Shown here piece by piece: positions 51,742 through 60,885 of a stretch of DNA of 64,000 nucleotides. The notes beneath the pieces were generated by a model. It did not search any database and was not told the DNA's origin. It was given only the letters and a program-made list of their open reading frames with translations. Every line of letters begins with the position of its first letter. The stretch's first letter is position 1. The translations under genes were made by a program, and so were the position numbers. Source of the DNA: an uncultured Clostridia bacterium (GTDB taxonomy: Bacteria; Bacillota; Clostridia; Christensenellales; Borkfalkiaceae); contig CALVMR010000014.1 in assembly GCA_944346885.1 (NCBI GenBank), forward strand, positions 1 through 64,000, given 5' to 3'.

Positions 51742-52905
51742 CTACGCGCGCCTTTTTCGCAGCGGCAGCCCCGCCCCGCCGCGCGCAATGTTGCACAACA
51801 CGCCCATCGACGCCATCGTGATGATCAGCGACGTGTTGCCGGCGCTGACCAGCGGAAGCGGCAGCCCCGTCGGCGGAATGCACCCGCTTACGACGAGCGC
51901 ATTCAGCACCACCTGAATGGCATACACCGCCGTAATGCCGGAGGCAAGCAGAAATCCGAACAGATCTTTGCTGCGCGAAGCGGTGCGCACGCCCAGCCAG
52001 ATGAGCAGCCCGAACACGCAAAAGAGCACCACAATGCCGACAAACCCGAACTCTTCCGCAATGACGGCGAGAATAAAGTCTGACTCCGCAAAGGGAAGGT
52101 AACGGTATTTTTGCACCGAGCCGAAAAGCCCCGTACCGAACCACCCGCCGTTGCCCAGCGCATACAGCGATTGAATGAGCTGATACCCCTCCCCCTGCGG
52201 AGACTGCCACGGATCGAGGAAGGCATACAGCCTTTGCAGGCGGTACGGTTCCGCGGCGATGAGCACGGGCACCGCCAAGGCGGCGGGCACGAGGATGAGC
52301 ACAAAATGCCCCGCCCGCACGCCGCTCAAAAAGAGCATGACCAGCATCAAAAGCCCGACGCACATGGTAATGGACATGTTCGGTTCCAAGAGAATGAGCA
52401 CGCACAATGCGCAGCCCGCGCCGAGCACGGGCAGCATCCCCGTAAAACGCTTCATTCGCTCCGGTTTTTCGGCGGCATATGCCGCCGAAAACAGCACAAA
52501 CCCGTACTTTGCGATCTCCGAGGGCTGCAACGTCAGCGGCCCCAGCCCGATCCAGCGCGTCGCGCCGTAATTTTCAACGCCCAGCCCCGGCACGAACACG
52601 AGCGCAAGCGCGACCACGGAAACGGCGAGCGCCGCCCATTTCAGGCGGAACAGCTTGCGGTACGGGATACACGCCGCCGCCGCCATCGCCGCCGCGCCCA
52701 AAAAGAAGCCGACCAGCTGTTTGCGCAAAAAAAAGAACGCGTCGCCGTACTGCACCGCCGCCGTGTAATAGCTTGCGGAATACACCATCAACACGCCGAA
52801 CGCGGCGATGAGCAGCACGAGCGCGGGCAGCGCCGCCAACACGGGTTCGCGGCGCACGGATGCCCGCGCGCGCTCAACCGACGCCGAACGCCCCGCCCTG
52901 TTCAA
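51742..52905 (-). CDS. ftsW: FtsW SEDS peptidoglycan glycosyltransferase
   Basis: Ten-helix SEDS protein of 387 residues. Start is TTG at 52905 (LNRAGRSASV) with GGGAGGAG before it; the longer ATG frame lies inside murD. Conserved features: YSASYYTA near helix 1, GATRWIGLGPLTLQPSEIAKYG, the large extracellular loop with the catalytic Asp region (AFLDPWQSPQGEGYQLIQSL), and LPLPLVSAGNTSLI near the end. It polymerises lipid II with its partner PBP. Overlaps murD by 32 bases. Confidence 0.94.
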   Translation of the reverse strand: MNRAGRSASVERARASVRREPVLAALPALVLLIAAFGVLMVYSASYYTAAVQYGDAFFFLRKQLVGFFLGAAAMAAAACIPYRKLFRLKWAALAVSVVALALVFVPGLGVENYGATRWIGLGPLTLQPSEIAKYGFVLFSAAYAAEKPERMKRFTGMLPVLGAGCALCVLILLEPNMSITMCVGLLMLVMLFLSGVRAGHFVLILVPAALAVPVLIAAEPYRLQRLYAFLDPWQSPQGEGYQLIQSLYALGNGGWFGTGLFGSVQKYRYLPFAESDFILAVIAEEFGFVGIVVLFCVFGLLIWLGVRTASRSKDLFGFLLASGITAVYAIQVVLNALVVSGCIPPTGLPLPLVSAGNTSLIITMASMGVLCNIARGGAGLPLRKRRA

Positions 52906-54256
52906 GGCTCTCCTCCCGCAACCCTTCCACAATGCGCGCAAACCGTTCGCCGCGCTCCTCATAACCGGTAAACTCGTCGAAACTGCTGCTGGCGGGGCTG
53001 AGCAGCACGCACTGCCCCGCTTTCGCCGCCATCGCCCCGACGCGCACGGCGAGGTCGAACCCGGAAACGAGCGTAATGCGCGATTCGTTTTGGCGCACGG
53101 CGCTGTTGAGCAGTTTAAAACGGTTTTCTCCATAGAGAACGAACTGCACCACGCGGCTGTCTTTCAGCCCCGAAAACAGTTTGTCGTAATCGTACCCCTT
53201 GTCTCTGCCGCCGAGCAAAAGCACCGTTTCCGCCTCCATGCAGGAGACGGCGGTGAGCGTTGCGTCTACGTTTGTTCCCTTAGAATCGTCTATGTACGTG
53301 ACGCCGTTCACCTGCGCGATGCGCTCCACGCGGTGGCGCACGCCGCGCATCCGTTCGAGCGCCCGCGCCGCAACGCCGCTCTCCACCCCCAGCAGTTTTG
53401 CCGCGCAGATCGCGGCGAGCGCGTTCTTCACGTTGTGCTCCCCTTTGAGAGAGAGCTGCGCCGCGTCCATGATCTTTTCGTTCTCAAAATACAGCCCGCC
53501 GTCATAAAGATAGGCGCCTTCCGTTCTCTCCCGCACCGAAAACCAGCGCACGCCGCAACGCAGGTCTTGGGCGAGCGCGCGCACGGCGGCATCGTCTCGG
53601 TTGAGCACGGCAAACTCGCTTTCGCGCATGTTGCGCAAGAGTTTTGCTTTGAGATAGATGTAATTTTCCATCGAATAGTGGCGGTCCAAATGGTCTTCCG
53701 CGATATTGGTGATCACCGCCACATGCGGGCGGATACTCGATAGCGTTTCCAACTGAAAGCTGGAAACTTCCATCACGGCGACATCGTCGTAACCGAGCGT
53801 ATCCGCGCAGGATACGGCGGGCACGCCGATGTTGCCGCAGGCACAACTGCGCAGCCCCGCCGCGCGGAAGATCTCGTCGATCATGGTAACGGTCGTTGTC
53901 TTCCCGTTAGTGCCCGTCACCGCCACCACGGGCGCGCGCAGGTACAGGCAGCCCAGCTCCGCCTCCCCCAAAATGCGCTTTTTCCGCCTGCGGAAGGCAA
54001 CGGGCAGCTCATGGTCGATGGGGATGCCGGGGCTGAGAACGAGCACGTCGCACTGTTCCGCCGCTTCCGCCAAACTTTCGGCGCGCACGATGTGCGCGCC
54101 GCGCCCCGCCAGCTCTTCCATGGTGCGGCGCACGCCCTCCGCCGCAAAATCGTCGTACAGATACACCGCCGCGCCGCGGTCGAGCAAAAAGGAAGCGCTC
54201 GCCGCGCCGCTCTTGGAAATGCCCGCCACCAAAAATTTTTGATTTTTGAAATACAT
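52874..54256 (-). CDS. murD: UDP-N-acetylmuramoylalanine-D-glutamate ligase
   Basis: Mur ligase of 460 residues adding D-Glu. N-terminal Rossmann VAGISKSGAASASFL, ATP loop TGTNGKTTTVTM (about 118), NIAEDHLDRH and DDSKGTNVDATL. ATG at 54256 follows GGGGTG. The C-terminal SSFDEFTGYEERGERF motif is intact. In the dcw order mraY-murD-ftsW. Confidence 0.96.
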   Translation of the reverse strand: MYFKNQKFLVAGISKSGAASASFLLDRGAAVYLYDDFAAEGVRRTMEELAGRGAHIVRAESLAEAAEQCDVLVLSPGIPIDHELPVAFRRRKKRILGEAELGCLYLRAPVVAVTGTNGKTTTVTMIDEIFRAAGLRSCACGNIGVPAVSCADTLGYDDVAVMEVSSFQLETLSSIRPHVAVITNIAEDHLDRHYSMENYIYLKAKLLRNMRESEFAVLNRDDAAVRALAQDLRCGVRWFSVRERTEGAYLYDGGLYFENEKIMDAAQLSLKGEHNVKNALAAICAAKLLGVESGVAARALERMRGVRHRVERIAQVNGVTYIDDSKGTNVDATLTAVSCMEAETVLLLGGRDKGYDYDKLFSGLKDSRVVQFVLYGENRFKLLNSAVRQNESRITLVSGFDLAVRVGAMAAKAGQCVLLSPASSSFDEFTGYEERGERFARIVEGLREESLEQGGAFGVG

Positions 54257-54271
54257 ACCGCACACCCCGTT

Positions 54272-55231
54272 CTATTGAACGAACAGCAGGCAAAAGAGCC
54301 CTGCCGCCGCCGTGATAAAAGAATAAACATAGGCGATCTTTGCCTCGCCGTATCCCTTTTGCTGCAAATGGTGGTGCAGAGGCGCCATCCGAAACAGCCG
54401 CTTTCCGCCCGTCCGCTTATAGTATATTACCTGCAAAATGACAGATATTCCCGAAACGGCAAACATGACGCCGAGCACGGCGACGTACAGGGCGTTTCCG
54501 CTGAACACGGCGATCCCTGCCGCAAAGGCGCCGATGCCGAGAGACCCCGTATCCCCCATAAATACCGAAGCGCGGTGGGTGTTGTAGAGCAAATACCCGC
54601 CGAGCACGCCGCACAGAACGAGGCTCAGGCGCGAAAGCGCCGCGCCTTGCGCTCCGCTCAAAAAATAAATGAGCGCCGCAAGCGCGGCAAAATACCAAAA
54701 CGCAACCGAAGAGGCGAGCCCGTCCAACCCGTCCGTCAGGTTCACGCAGTTCGTGGCTGCCACAAAGACGAACGCCGCCAGCGGTACCACCCAGCCGCCG
54801 ATGTCCACCGAGATGTGCGTAAACGGAATGTGCAGAACGGTCAGCCCGTCGTACAGGCAGTATACCCCCGCCAACAGCGCGATGACGCTTTGAAAGGCGA
54901 TCTTTTGATAGGCGCGCAGCCCCAGATTCCGTTTCAGGCGGAATTTGATGAAATCGTCCAAAAACCCGACCGCCGCGTATGCCCCGCCGAACACGGCGGC
55001 AACGGCGGCACGCTTGTCCGCAAACAGCCCGAACGCGGCGGCGCACACCGCCGCCGCCAGCAGAAAGGCGATCCCTCCCATCGTGGGGGTCCCGCCCTTG
55101 TACGAATGCTCGCGCACGTAGCCCAAAATGGTCTGCCCCGCCCTCGCCCTGCGCAGCAGCGGCAAAAGCAGCGCGCACAGGCAGGCGGAGAGCCCGCCCG
55201 AAAGGAGCAGGATCAGGCATTCAGCCGCCAT
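54272..55231 (-). CDS. mraY: Phospho-N-acetylmuramoyl-pentapeptide transferase
   Basis: Ten-helix membrane enzyme of 319 residues forming lipid I. Motifs: GGTPTMGG (about 37-44), cytoplasmic DD in GFLDDFIKF, NCVNLTDGLDGLA, FMGDTGSLGIG and APLHHHLQQKG. ATG at 55231 follows GGAGGAAG and overlaps the murE end by 11 bases. murF, normally next to mraY, is absent. Confidence 0.97.
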   Translation of the reverse strand: MAAECLILLLSGGLSACLCALLLPLLRRARAGQTILGYVREHSYKGGTPTMGGIAFLLAAAVCAAAFGLFADKRAAVAAVFGGAYAAVGFLDDFIKFRLKRNLGLRAYQKIAFQSVIALLAGVYCLYDGLTVLHIPFTHISVDIGGWVVPLAAFVFVAATNCVNLTDGLDGLASSVAFWYFAALAALIYFLSGAQGAALSRLSLVLCGVLGGYLLYNTHRASVFMGDTGSLGIGAFAAGIAVFSGNALYVAVLGVMFAVSGISVILQVIYYKRTGGKRLFRMAPLHHHLQQKGYGEAKIAYVYSFITAAAGLFCLLFVQ

Positions 55232-56684
55232 GCTCTTCCTCCGCGCGCCCTTCCAAGTAACTGCGGATCGCCGCAATGTCGCTGTAAATGTGCTTCACGC
55301 CCATGACCTCCTGATAGGTCTCTCCCCCTTTCCCCGCGATCAGCAACACGTCGCCCGCACGCAGCATTTCGACGGCGTATTCGATCGCGCTCTCGCGGTC
55401 CACCACGATCACATAGGCGTCCGTTACGGGCCGCACGCCCTTTTCGATCTCCACAATGATGTCGAACGGGTCTTCGTAACGCGGGTTATCCGAGGTGAGC
55501 ACCGTAAAATCGGCGCAGCGCGCCGCAATCCCGCCCATGATCGGGCGTTTGAGCGCGTCGCGGTTCCCGCCGCAGCCGAACACGCAGATCAGCCGCCCCG
55601 CGCAGTGCTTGCGCAGCGCCGTAAGAGATTTTTCCAATCCGTCCGGAGTATGCGCGAAATCCACAAAAATATCCGCCCCGCCGACGCGCGCCACATGCTC
55701 CAACCTGCCGCGCACCCGTTTCAGCCCGCGCAGCCCCGCCGCAATGGCGGGCGTGGAAACGCCCAGCAATTTCGCACATGCCGCCGCAGCCATCGAATTG
55801 TACACGTTGTGCAGCCCCGTGAGCCGAAGGCGGATCTCGTAGAGTTCGTCAAAGAGGTTGATGACGTACGAACACCCGTCCAATCCCTCGCGGATATCCA
55901 CCGCAAACACGTCGGCAGGATTTTCCAGCGCGTAGCTGAACGCCCCTTCCGTGCTCTGCCCGATCTTCCGCCCCTCCGCATCGTCGTAATTGAGCACGGC
56001 AATGCGGCAGCGCCCCGGCTCGAACAGCTTTTCTTTGGCGGCGGCGTATTGCTCCATCGTTTTGAAAAAATCCAGATGATCTTCGGTTAGGTTGGTAAAG
56101 ATGCCCGCCTCGAAACCGATCCCGTCCGTCTTTCCGAAGTACAGGGCATGCGCGGAGACCTCCATCACCGCGTACTCCACCCCGCACGCCGCCATATCCG
56201 CAAGCACTTTGTACAGGTAGCACGGATCGGGCGTCGTCAATTCGGGCGCCACTTCGCGGTTCGCGTAGCGGATCCCCAGCGTGCCGATGATCCCGCACTC
56301 CTTTCCCGCCGCCGTCAGCACGGCGGCGAGCATGTGCGCCGTGGTCGTCTTCCCGTTGGTCCCCGTCACCGCAACGAGTTTTAGTTTTTTCTCCGGATGC
56401 CCGTAAAACGCCGCCGAAAACGCCGCCGACGCAGCCCTGCCGCTTTCCACGACGATCTGCGGAAGAGGCAGCGGCAATTCCCGTTCGGTGACAAGCGCCG
56501 CCGCCCCCGCCTCCGCCGCCTCCTTTGCGTAGGCGTGCCCGTCATGCTTTTCGCCCGCAAAGCAAAAGAAGAGATCGCCCGGCAATACGTGGCGGCTGTC
56601 GATGCACACGCCGCGGATCTCCGTTTCCCGAAAGTTGGCGGTGCGCCGATACGCCGCGCCGCTCAGCAATGCACTCAGTAACAT
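55221..56684 (-). CDS. murE: UDP-MurNAc-tripeptide synthetase, meso-diaminopimelate type
   Basis: Mur ligase of 487 residues: DSRHVLPGDLFFC, ATP loop TGTNGKTTTAHM (about 107), carbamylated Lys region (DGIGFEAGIFTNLTEDHLD), and DNPRYEDP (about 405), whose Arg selects meso-DAP over Lys. This predicts an A1gamma-type (mDAP) wall. The order PBP-murE-mraY is standard. Confidence 0.97.
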   Translation of the reverse strand: MLLSALLSGAAYRRTANFRETEIRGVCIDSRHVLPGDLFFCFAGEKHDGHAYAKEAAEAGAAALVTERELPLPLPQIVVESGRAASAAFSAAFYGHPEKKLKLVAVTGTNGKTTTAHMLAAVLTAAGKECGIIGTLGIRYANREVAPELTTPDPCYLYKVLADMAACGVEYAVMEVSAHALYFGKTDGIGFEAGIFTNLTEDHLDFFKTMEQYAAAKEKLFEPGRCRIAVLNYDDAEGRKIGQSTEGAFSYALENPADVFAVDIREGLDGCSYVINLFDELYEIRLRLTGLHNVYNSMAAAACAKLLGVSTPAIAAGLRGLKRVRGRLEHVARVGGADIFVDFAHTPDGLEKSLTALRKHCAGRLICVFGCGGNRDALKRPIMGGIAARCADFTVLTSDNPRYEDPFDIIVEIEKGVRPVTDAYVIVVDRESAIEYAVEMLRAGDVLLIAGKGGETYQEVMGVKHIYSDIAAIRSYLEGRAEEEHGG

Positions 56685-56695
56685 GGTTGGCTCCT

Positions 56696-58375
56696 TTATT
56701 CGTATGGCTCGATCGCACGGATGCGGATGATCCCCTCAAAGATCTCCCGCGCGGCGGGCGCGGCAACGACGCTGCCGTAATACGCGCCGACGGGTTCATC
56801 CACGATGATCAGGGCAAGATACTGCGGATCGTCGGAGGGAAAAAAACCGACGAACGAAGACACATACTTCCCCTGCGCGATCGATCCGTTTTCAAACTTT
56901 TGCGCGGTGCCCGTTTTGCCCGCCACCTTGTACCCCTCGATGAACGCGCGCGAACCGCTCCCCTCCGACACGACCCCTTCCAGCAGCTGCGCCAACAGAC
57001 GGGAAGTTTTTTCGCTGACCGTTCTGCCGACGAGCACGGGCGAAAAGGTTTCCTCTACCTTTCCGTCCGCGGAGGAGAGGGAGAGCGCCAGCCGCGGCCG
57101 ATAATAATACCCGCCGTTCACGGCGGACGCCGCCGCGCATGCGAGCTGGATGGCGGTGACCGCCACCGTTTGCCCGAACCCGATGCGCGCCAGATCGCAC
57201 TGCCGCACGGCGCTCTCCGCCAGCAGCATCCCCTGCGCCTCGCCCGCAAAATCGACGCCCGTCACCTTTCCGAATCCGAATTTTTGCAGATAGGAATAGA
57301 AAGTTTGCGTGCCCAGCGCGAGCGCGATATCCGTAAAACAGGGATTGCAGCTGTTGTTGAGCGCTTCGGCAAGCGTTTGATTGGCATGTTTTCCGTTTTT
57401 GTGGTCGCTCCAACAGCGCACGGTGGTGCCGTCTACCGTGCGCGTGCGCCCGCTGCCGAACACATGCTGCGGCGAAAAAGCGTTCGCGTTTCCTTTGTGA
57501 TACTCTTCGATGTTTGCCGCCGCCGTCACGATCTTGAACGTCGAGCCCGGTTCGTAAATATCCGAAACGAGATTGTTGCGCGAAAGCGCGTTCAGCTGCT
57601 CCCGATCGTCGCGCGGCACGTCGTTCAGATCGTAGGAAGGCGCCTCCGCCATGGCGAGAATGTCAAAATTCTTCGGGTCGAGCACGATGCACTGCGCCGT
57701 GACGGGCGAGTATTGCTCGCAAACGGAGAGCATCGCCGCCTCCGCGACCGCCTGGATGCCGTGATCGACGGTCAGTTTGAGTTCCAGCCCGTCCGTTGCG
57801 GGCAGATAGGAAGCGCCGCCGCCCACCTCGGCGCCGACGAGATCGGCAAAATAGGCGATCTCTCCGTCGATGCCGGAAAGGTACTTGTCGTAATACTTTT
57901 CCAGCCCCGTCAGCCCGGCATTATCCGTCGAAGTGAACCCGATCACCCGCGAGAGCATCTCCCCGTAGGGATAGACGCGCACATCGTCCTGCGCGTAATA
58001 CACGCCGGGCAAGTCGTGTTTTTCCAGCTCGTCCGCGACCGAAGCGTCCGCATGCCGCGCCGCCGTGATCTCGGAAACGCGCGCCGAGGCGATGCGTTCG
58101 TACAGTTCCGCCTCGTCCTGCCCCAGCACGGCGGATAACACCGCCGCGGTGCGGCGCGCGTCCTTGACCGCGTTGGGGCGCACGAATACCGAATAAGCCG
58201 TACGGTTATCCGCCAGCACCGTTCCGTTGCGGTCCGCGATCTTTCCGCGCGCGGCGACAACGGGCACTTCGCGCGTCCATTGATCGAGCGCACGGTAGCG
58301 CAGCCCTCCGCCGCCGATGACCTGCAAGGAAAAAAAGCGGGCAAAGATGAGCAAAAAAAGAAAGGCTATTGCCAA
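56696..58375 (-). CDS. Division transpeptidase (PBP2/FtsI/SpoVD-like)
   Basis: Class B penicillin-binding protein, 559 residues from TTG at 58375. One N-terminal transmembrane helix, dimerisation domain (RGKIADRNGTVLADN), and transpeptidase with the active Ser in EPGSTFKIV, SCN motif in NNSCNPCF and KTG in AGKTGTAQ. No PASTA domain. The TTG has no well-placed ribosome site and would cut into the membrane helix; in-frame coding continues upstream to an AUA at 58439-58441 that has GGGAGG in the right place, so the true start may be upstream. It partners FtsW. Confidence 0.9.
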   Translation of the reverse strand: MAIAFLFLLIFARFFSLQVIGGGGLRYRALDQWTREVPVVAARGKIADRNGTVLADNRTAYSVFVRPNAVKDARRTAAVLSAVLGQDEAELYERIASARVSEITAARHADASVADELEKHDLPGVYYAQDDVRVYPYGEMLSRVIGFTSTDNAGLTGLEKYYDKYLSGIDGEIAYFADLVGAEVGGGASYLPATDGLELKLTVDHGIQAVAEAAMLSVCEQYSPVTAQCIVLDPKNFDILAMAEAPSYDLNDVPRDDREQLNALSRNNLVSDIYEPGSTFKIVTAAANIEEYHKGNANAFSPQHVFGSGRTRTVDGTTVRCWSDHKNGKHANQTLAEALNNSCNPCFTDIALALGTQTFYSYLQKFGFGKVTGVDFAGEAQGMLLAESAVRQCDLARIGFGQTVAVTAIQLACAAASAVNGGYYYRPRLALSLSSADGKVEETFSPVLVGRTVSEKTSRLLAQLLEGVVSEGSGSRAFIEGYKVAGKTGTAQKFENGSIAQGKYVSSFVGFFPSDDPQYLALIIVDEPVGAYYGSVVAAPAAREIFEGIIRIRAIEPYE

Positions 58376-58597
58376 AACAACTGCAAATAACCTCTTCCGT
58401 AAGACCGTTGCCGCGAACGGGCGGCGGATCCGCTTTCCTATAACAGCACCCTCCCGAAGAAAAAAACCGACCCGGCGCCCGCCCCTGCCGAGGGGAAACG
58501 CCGGATCTTCTTTCGTGGATGTGTATTTATCGCCGCACGCCGTGCGGCATCTCCTTTCCGCCGCGTCTGCGAAAAACGCATGCCGCGCTCTTCTTTT

Positions 58598-59362
58598 TTA
58601 CGCCTGCGGGAATTTCATGCCGATCTCTTCCGCGCGGGAAATGATGCTGTCGGGATCGGTGTATTCGTCGATCACCGCTTCGAGGCGCGCCTGTTCCGTC
58701 TGCGCCGCCGCCAGCTCTTCGCTGCGGGCGGCGATCGCGGTGTCGAGCGCGTTGATGACGCTCGTATTCACGATGATGAGCGTCAAAATAACGGCAACGA
58801 CGATGGAGTAGACCGTGATGAGAAGTTTGTTGCGCGCCGAGAGCACGAACCCCTTTTTCTTCTCCGTTACCGCCTCCGCGCGCTGTTCTTCCCGATAGAG
58901 ATTGTCGCGGTACTGGTTGGTCGTTTCGGTGGGCATGAGGTCGGCTTCGTCTGCCGTTTCCGCCATCCCCTGCTCCGTATACGGAACTTCTGCGGGCGCC
59001 GCATAGGCGGGTTCCGCATAGACGGGCGCCGCCGCAAATTCCACCGCGCGTGCATTGAGCGGAGAATCGGCGCGGAAAATTTCGGATGCGCGCTGCCTGG
59101 TGTAGGCGGGCTGCTCCCGCTCCGGCGCGGCATACGCCGCCTGCGCAAACACAGGCTGCTCCGCCGCGGCAGCGGCAGGCTGCGCCTTGTCGTAATCGGG
59201 GTCGATCAGCCTCTTATAATTTTCGGAAATGCGCGCGTTGAAAGCAAGCGCTTTCTGCTCCTCGGTCATCTCCTGCGGCGCAACGCCGCCGCCGAGCTTG
59301 CCATACGCCTTTAAAGCGCTCTCCTGCCTTGTCCTTTCCAAAACGGGAACTGCCGTTGCCAT
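58598..59362 (-). CDS. FtsL-like bitopic protein with long cytoplasmic extension
   Basis: Protein of 254 residues. The C-terminal third is FtsL/DivIC-like: basic KKKGFVLSARNKL, transmembrane helix (about 180-202, LLITVYSIVVAVILTLIIV), then a coiled coil (ALDTAIAARSEELAAAQTEQ) and a short tail with IGMKFPQA. The first 170 residues are a disordered Ala/Glu/Tyr/Pro-rich extension (repeats such as PAYAAP, PVYAEP), unlike the 20-40 residues of typical FtsL. Position between rsmH and the PBP is that of ftsL. AAGGAG precedes the ATG. Confidence 0.8.
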   Translation of the reverse strand: MATAVPVLERTRQESALKAYGKLGGGVAPQEMTEEQKALAFNARISENYKRLIDPDYDKAQPAAAAAEQPVFAQAAYAAPEREQPAYTRQRASEIFRADSPLNARAVEFAAAPVYAEPAYAAPAEVPYTEQGMAETADEADLMPTETTNQYRDNLYREEQRAEAVTEKKKGFVLSARNKLLITVYSIVVAVILTLIIVNTSVINALDTAIAARSEELAAAQTEQARLEAVIDEYTDPDSIISRAEEIGMKFPQA

Positions 59363-59386
59363 AGTGCTTTCTCCTTATCTATATTC

Positions 59387-60322
59387 TCACACGCGCTCCG
59401 CTATGCGCAGCTTTGCGCTTTTGGAACGGGGATTTTCGCTCTGTTCCCGCTCCCGTGCAATGATCGGTTTTTTTGTGAGGATCTCCGCCTCTTTTTTCTT
59501 TCCGCAGACGCACACCGGCAAACTTTTATCGCAGGTGCAGCTCTCTGCCAAGCCGCGGAAAACATTTTTTACGATCCTGTCTTCCAGCGAATGAAAGGTG
59601 ATGACGCAGATCCTTCCGCCTTTTTTCAGCCGCCGCGCAAGCCCTCTGACCGCCTGCTCCAACCCGTCCAGCTCTCCGTTCACTTCGATGCGGATTGCCT
59701 GAAAGCTCTTGCGGGCGCACGGTCCGTTCTGCCTGTATTTTGCGGGGATGCTCTCCTCCACCGTCTGCGCCAGCTCTGCCGTACCCGTAAACGGCTTTTG
59801 GGTACGCCGCCGTACGATCGCCGCGGCGATGCGCTTTGCAAACCGCTCTTCCCCGTACTGCCAAAGGATGTGCGCGAGCCGTTCTTCGCCGTATCCGTTT
59901 ACGACGTCTGCCGCCGTCAAGCCGCCGTGCGCATCCATGCGCATATCCAGCGGCGCATCCTGCCTGTAACTGAACCCGCGGGAAGCCTCGTCCAACTGAA
60001 AACTGGAAACGCCCAAATCGAGCAGCACCCCGTCAAGCTGTTCCGCGCCCGCTTCTTCGAGCACCCTTTCAAACTGCTTAAAATTGCTCTTGAAGATGCG
60101 GAACCGCCCCGCAAAAGGAGCCAGTTTTTGCTCCGCCGCGGCGATGGCGTTTTCGTCTAGGTCGGTGGCGATCAGCCTGCCCTCCGGCGCGCTGCGCCGC
60201 AGGATCTCGTACGAATGCCCGCCCCCGCCTACGGTGCCGTCGAAATAGACGCCGCCGCGCTCCGGTAAAAGCCCCTGCATGCACTCTTCGAGCAAAACGG
60301 GCTTGTGCGCGAAGGGGATCAT
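59387..60322 (-). CDS. rsmH: 16S rRNA m4C1402 methyltransferase
   Basis: SAM-dependent methyltransferase of 311 residues: HKPVLLEE, SAM motif FDGTVGGGGHS (28-38), LLDLGVSSFQLDEASRGFSY, and ITFHSLEDRIVK near the C-terminus. A Cys-rich CTCDKSLPVCVCGKK segment before the end is typical. Its start overlaps the mraZ stop by four bases. Confidence 0.97.
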   Translation of the reverse strand: MIPFAHKPVLLEECMQGLLPERGGVYFDGTVGGGGHSYEILRRSAPEGRLIATDLDENAIAAAEQKLAPFAGRFRIFKSNFKQFERVLEEAGAEQLDGVLLDLGVSSFQLDEASRGFSYRQDAPLDMRMDAHGGLTAADVVNGYGEERLAHILWQYGEERFAKRIAAAIVRRRTQKPFTGTAELAQTVEESIPAKYRQNGPCARKSFQAIRIEVNGELDGLEQAVRGLARRLKKGGRICVITFHSLEDRIVKNVFRGLAESCTCDKSLPVCVCGKKKEAEILTKKPIIAREREQSENPRSKSAKLRIAERV

Positions 60323-60756
60323 TCCCCTTTCCCGATGGCGTTGAGCCTTGCGAACACGTCCGCCATGTTTACACCCGCGGTGCGCTTTGCAAACTTTTCC
60401 GCCGATTCGATGCGCAGGTACGACGCCGCGCCCGTGATGACGATCTCTTTATCGATGCCCGCGTGCTCTTTCAGTTCCGCGGGAAGCAGGATCCTGCCCT
60501 GGTTGTCCTCGGTCACATCGTACACCATCCCGGTGAACTGCGCGATCGCCTCCTGCTTTTCTACATCGAAGATGGACGCCTCGCCGAAGCTGTCTAAGAT
60601 CTTGCGGTATTCGCTCTGCGGCAGCACGAAGATGCAGCCGCCCGGCGCAAAAGCGAGCTTGTAATCCGCCCCAAGTTCCGCTTTGAACTTGGCGGGGATG
60701 CGTATTCTGTTTTTGTCGTCCAACCGATTGTTGAACCTTCCGTTGAAAGAATACAT
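60319..60756 (-). CDS. mraZ: Transcriptional regulator MraZ
   Basis: AbrB-like protein of 145 residues made of two SpoVT/AbrB repeats (FNGRFNNRLDDKNRIRIPAKF and VTEDNQGRILLPAELKEHAG). It forms rings and binds direct repeats at its own promoter to control the dcw operon. ATG at 60756 follows GGAAGAGGAG. Three GTGGT repeats upstream are the probable binding site. Confidence 0.97.
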   Translation of the reverse strand: MYSFNGRFNNRLDDKNRIRIPAKFKAELGADYKLAFAPGGCIFVLPQSEYRKILDSFGEASIFDVEKQEAIAQFTGMVYDVTEDNQGRILLPAELKEHAGIDKEIVITGAASYLRIESAEKFAKRTAGVNMADVFARLNAIGKGE

Positions 60757-60787
60757 CGCTCCTCTTCCGCCTCGTATGAGTGTTTTT

Positions 60788-60816
60788 ATTATAGCACCAC
60801 TTTTGACCACTGTCAA
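60788..60816 (-). promoter_or_regulatory. Consensus promoter of the mraZ-led dcw operon
   Basis: TTGACA (60811-60816), 17-bp spacer, TATAAT (60788-60793) on minus: perfect hexamers about 30 bases before the mraZ start. Confidence 0.9.
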
Positions 60817-60821
60817 CCACT
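60796..60821 (-). promoter_or_regulatory. MraZ-type operator, three direct repeats
   Basis: ACCAC on plus (GTGGT on minus) at 60796-60800, 60806-60810 and 60816-60820, an exact 10-bp period overlapping the -35 and spacer. A fourth lone GTGGT is at 60868-60872. Known MraZ sites are TGGGN or GTGK repeats with 5-bp gaps. Confidence 0.7.
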
Positions 60822-60885
60822 ATCAGCAAAAAAGTTCGATTTTTCTGAAAATATTTGCGGGTTTTTAACCACTTTTTTAAAAATA

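Noticed and set aside
56525..58138. 537-codon plus-strand frame opposite the division PBP
   Set aside because: Antisense to conserved transpeptidase motifs; composition is typical of a shadow frame.
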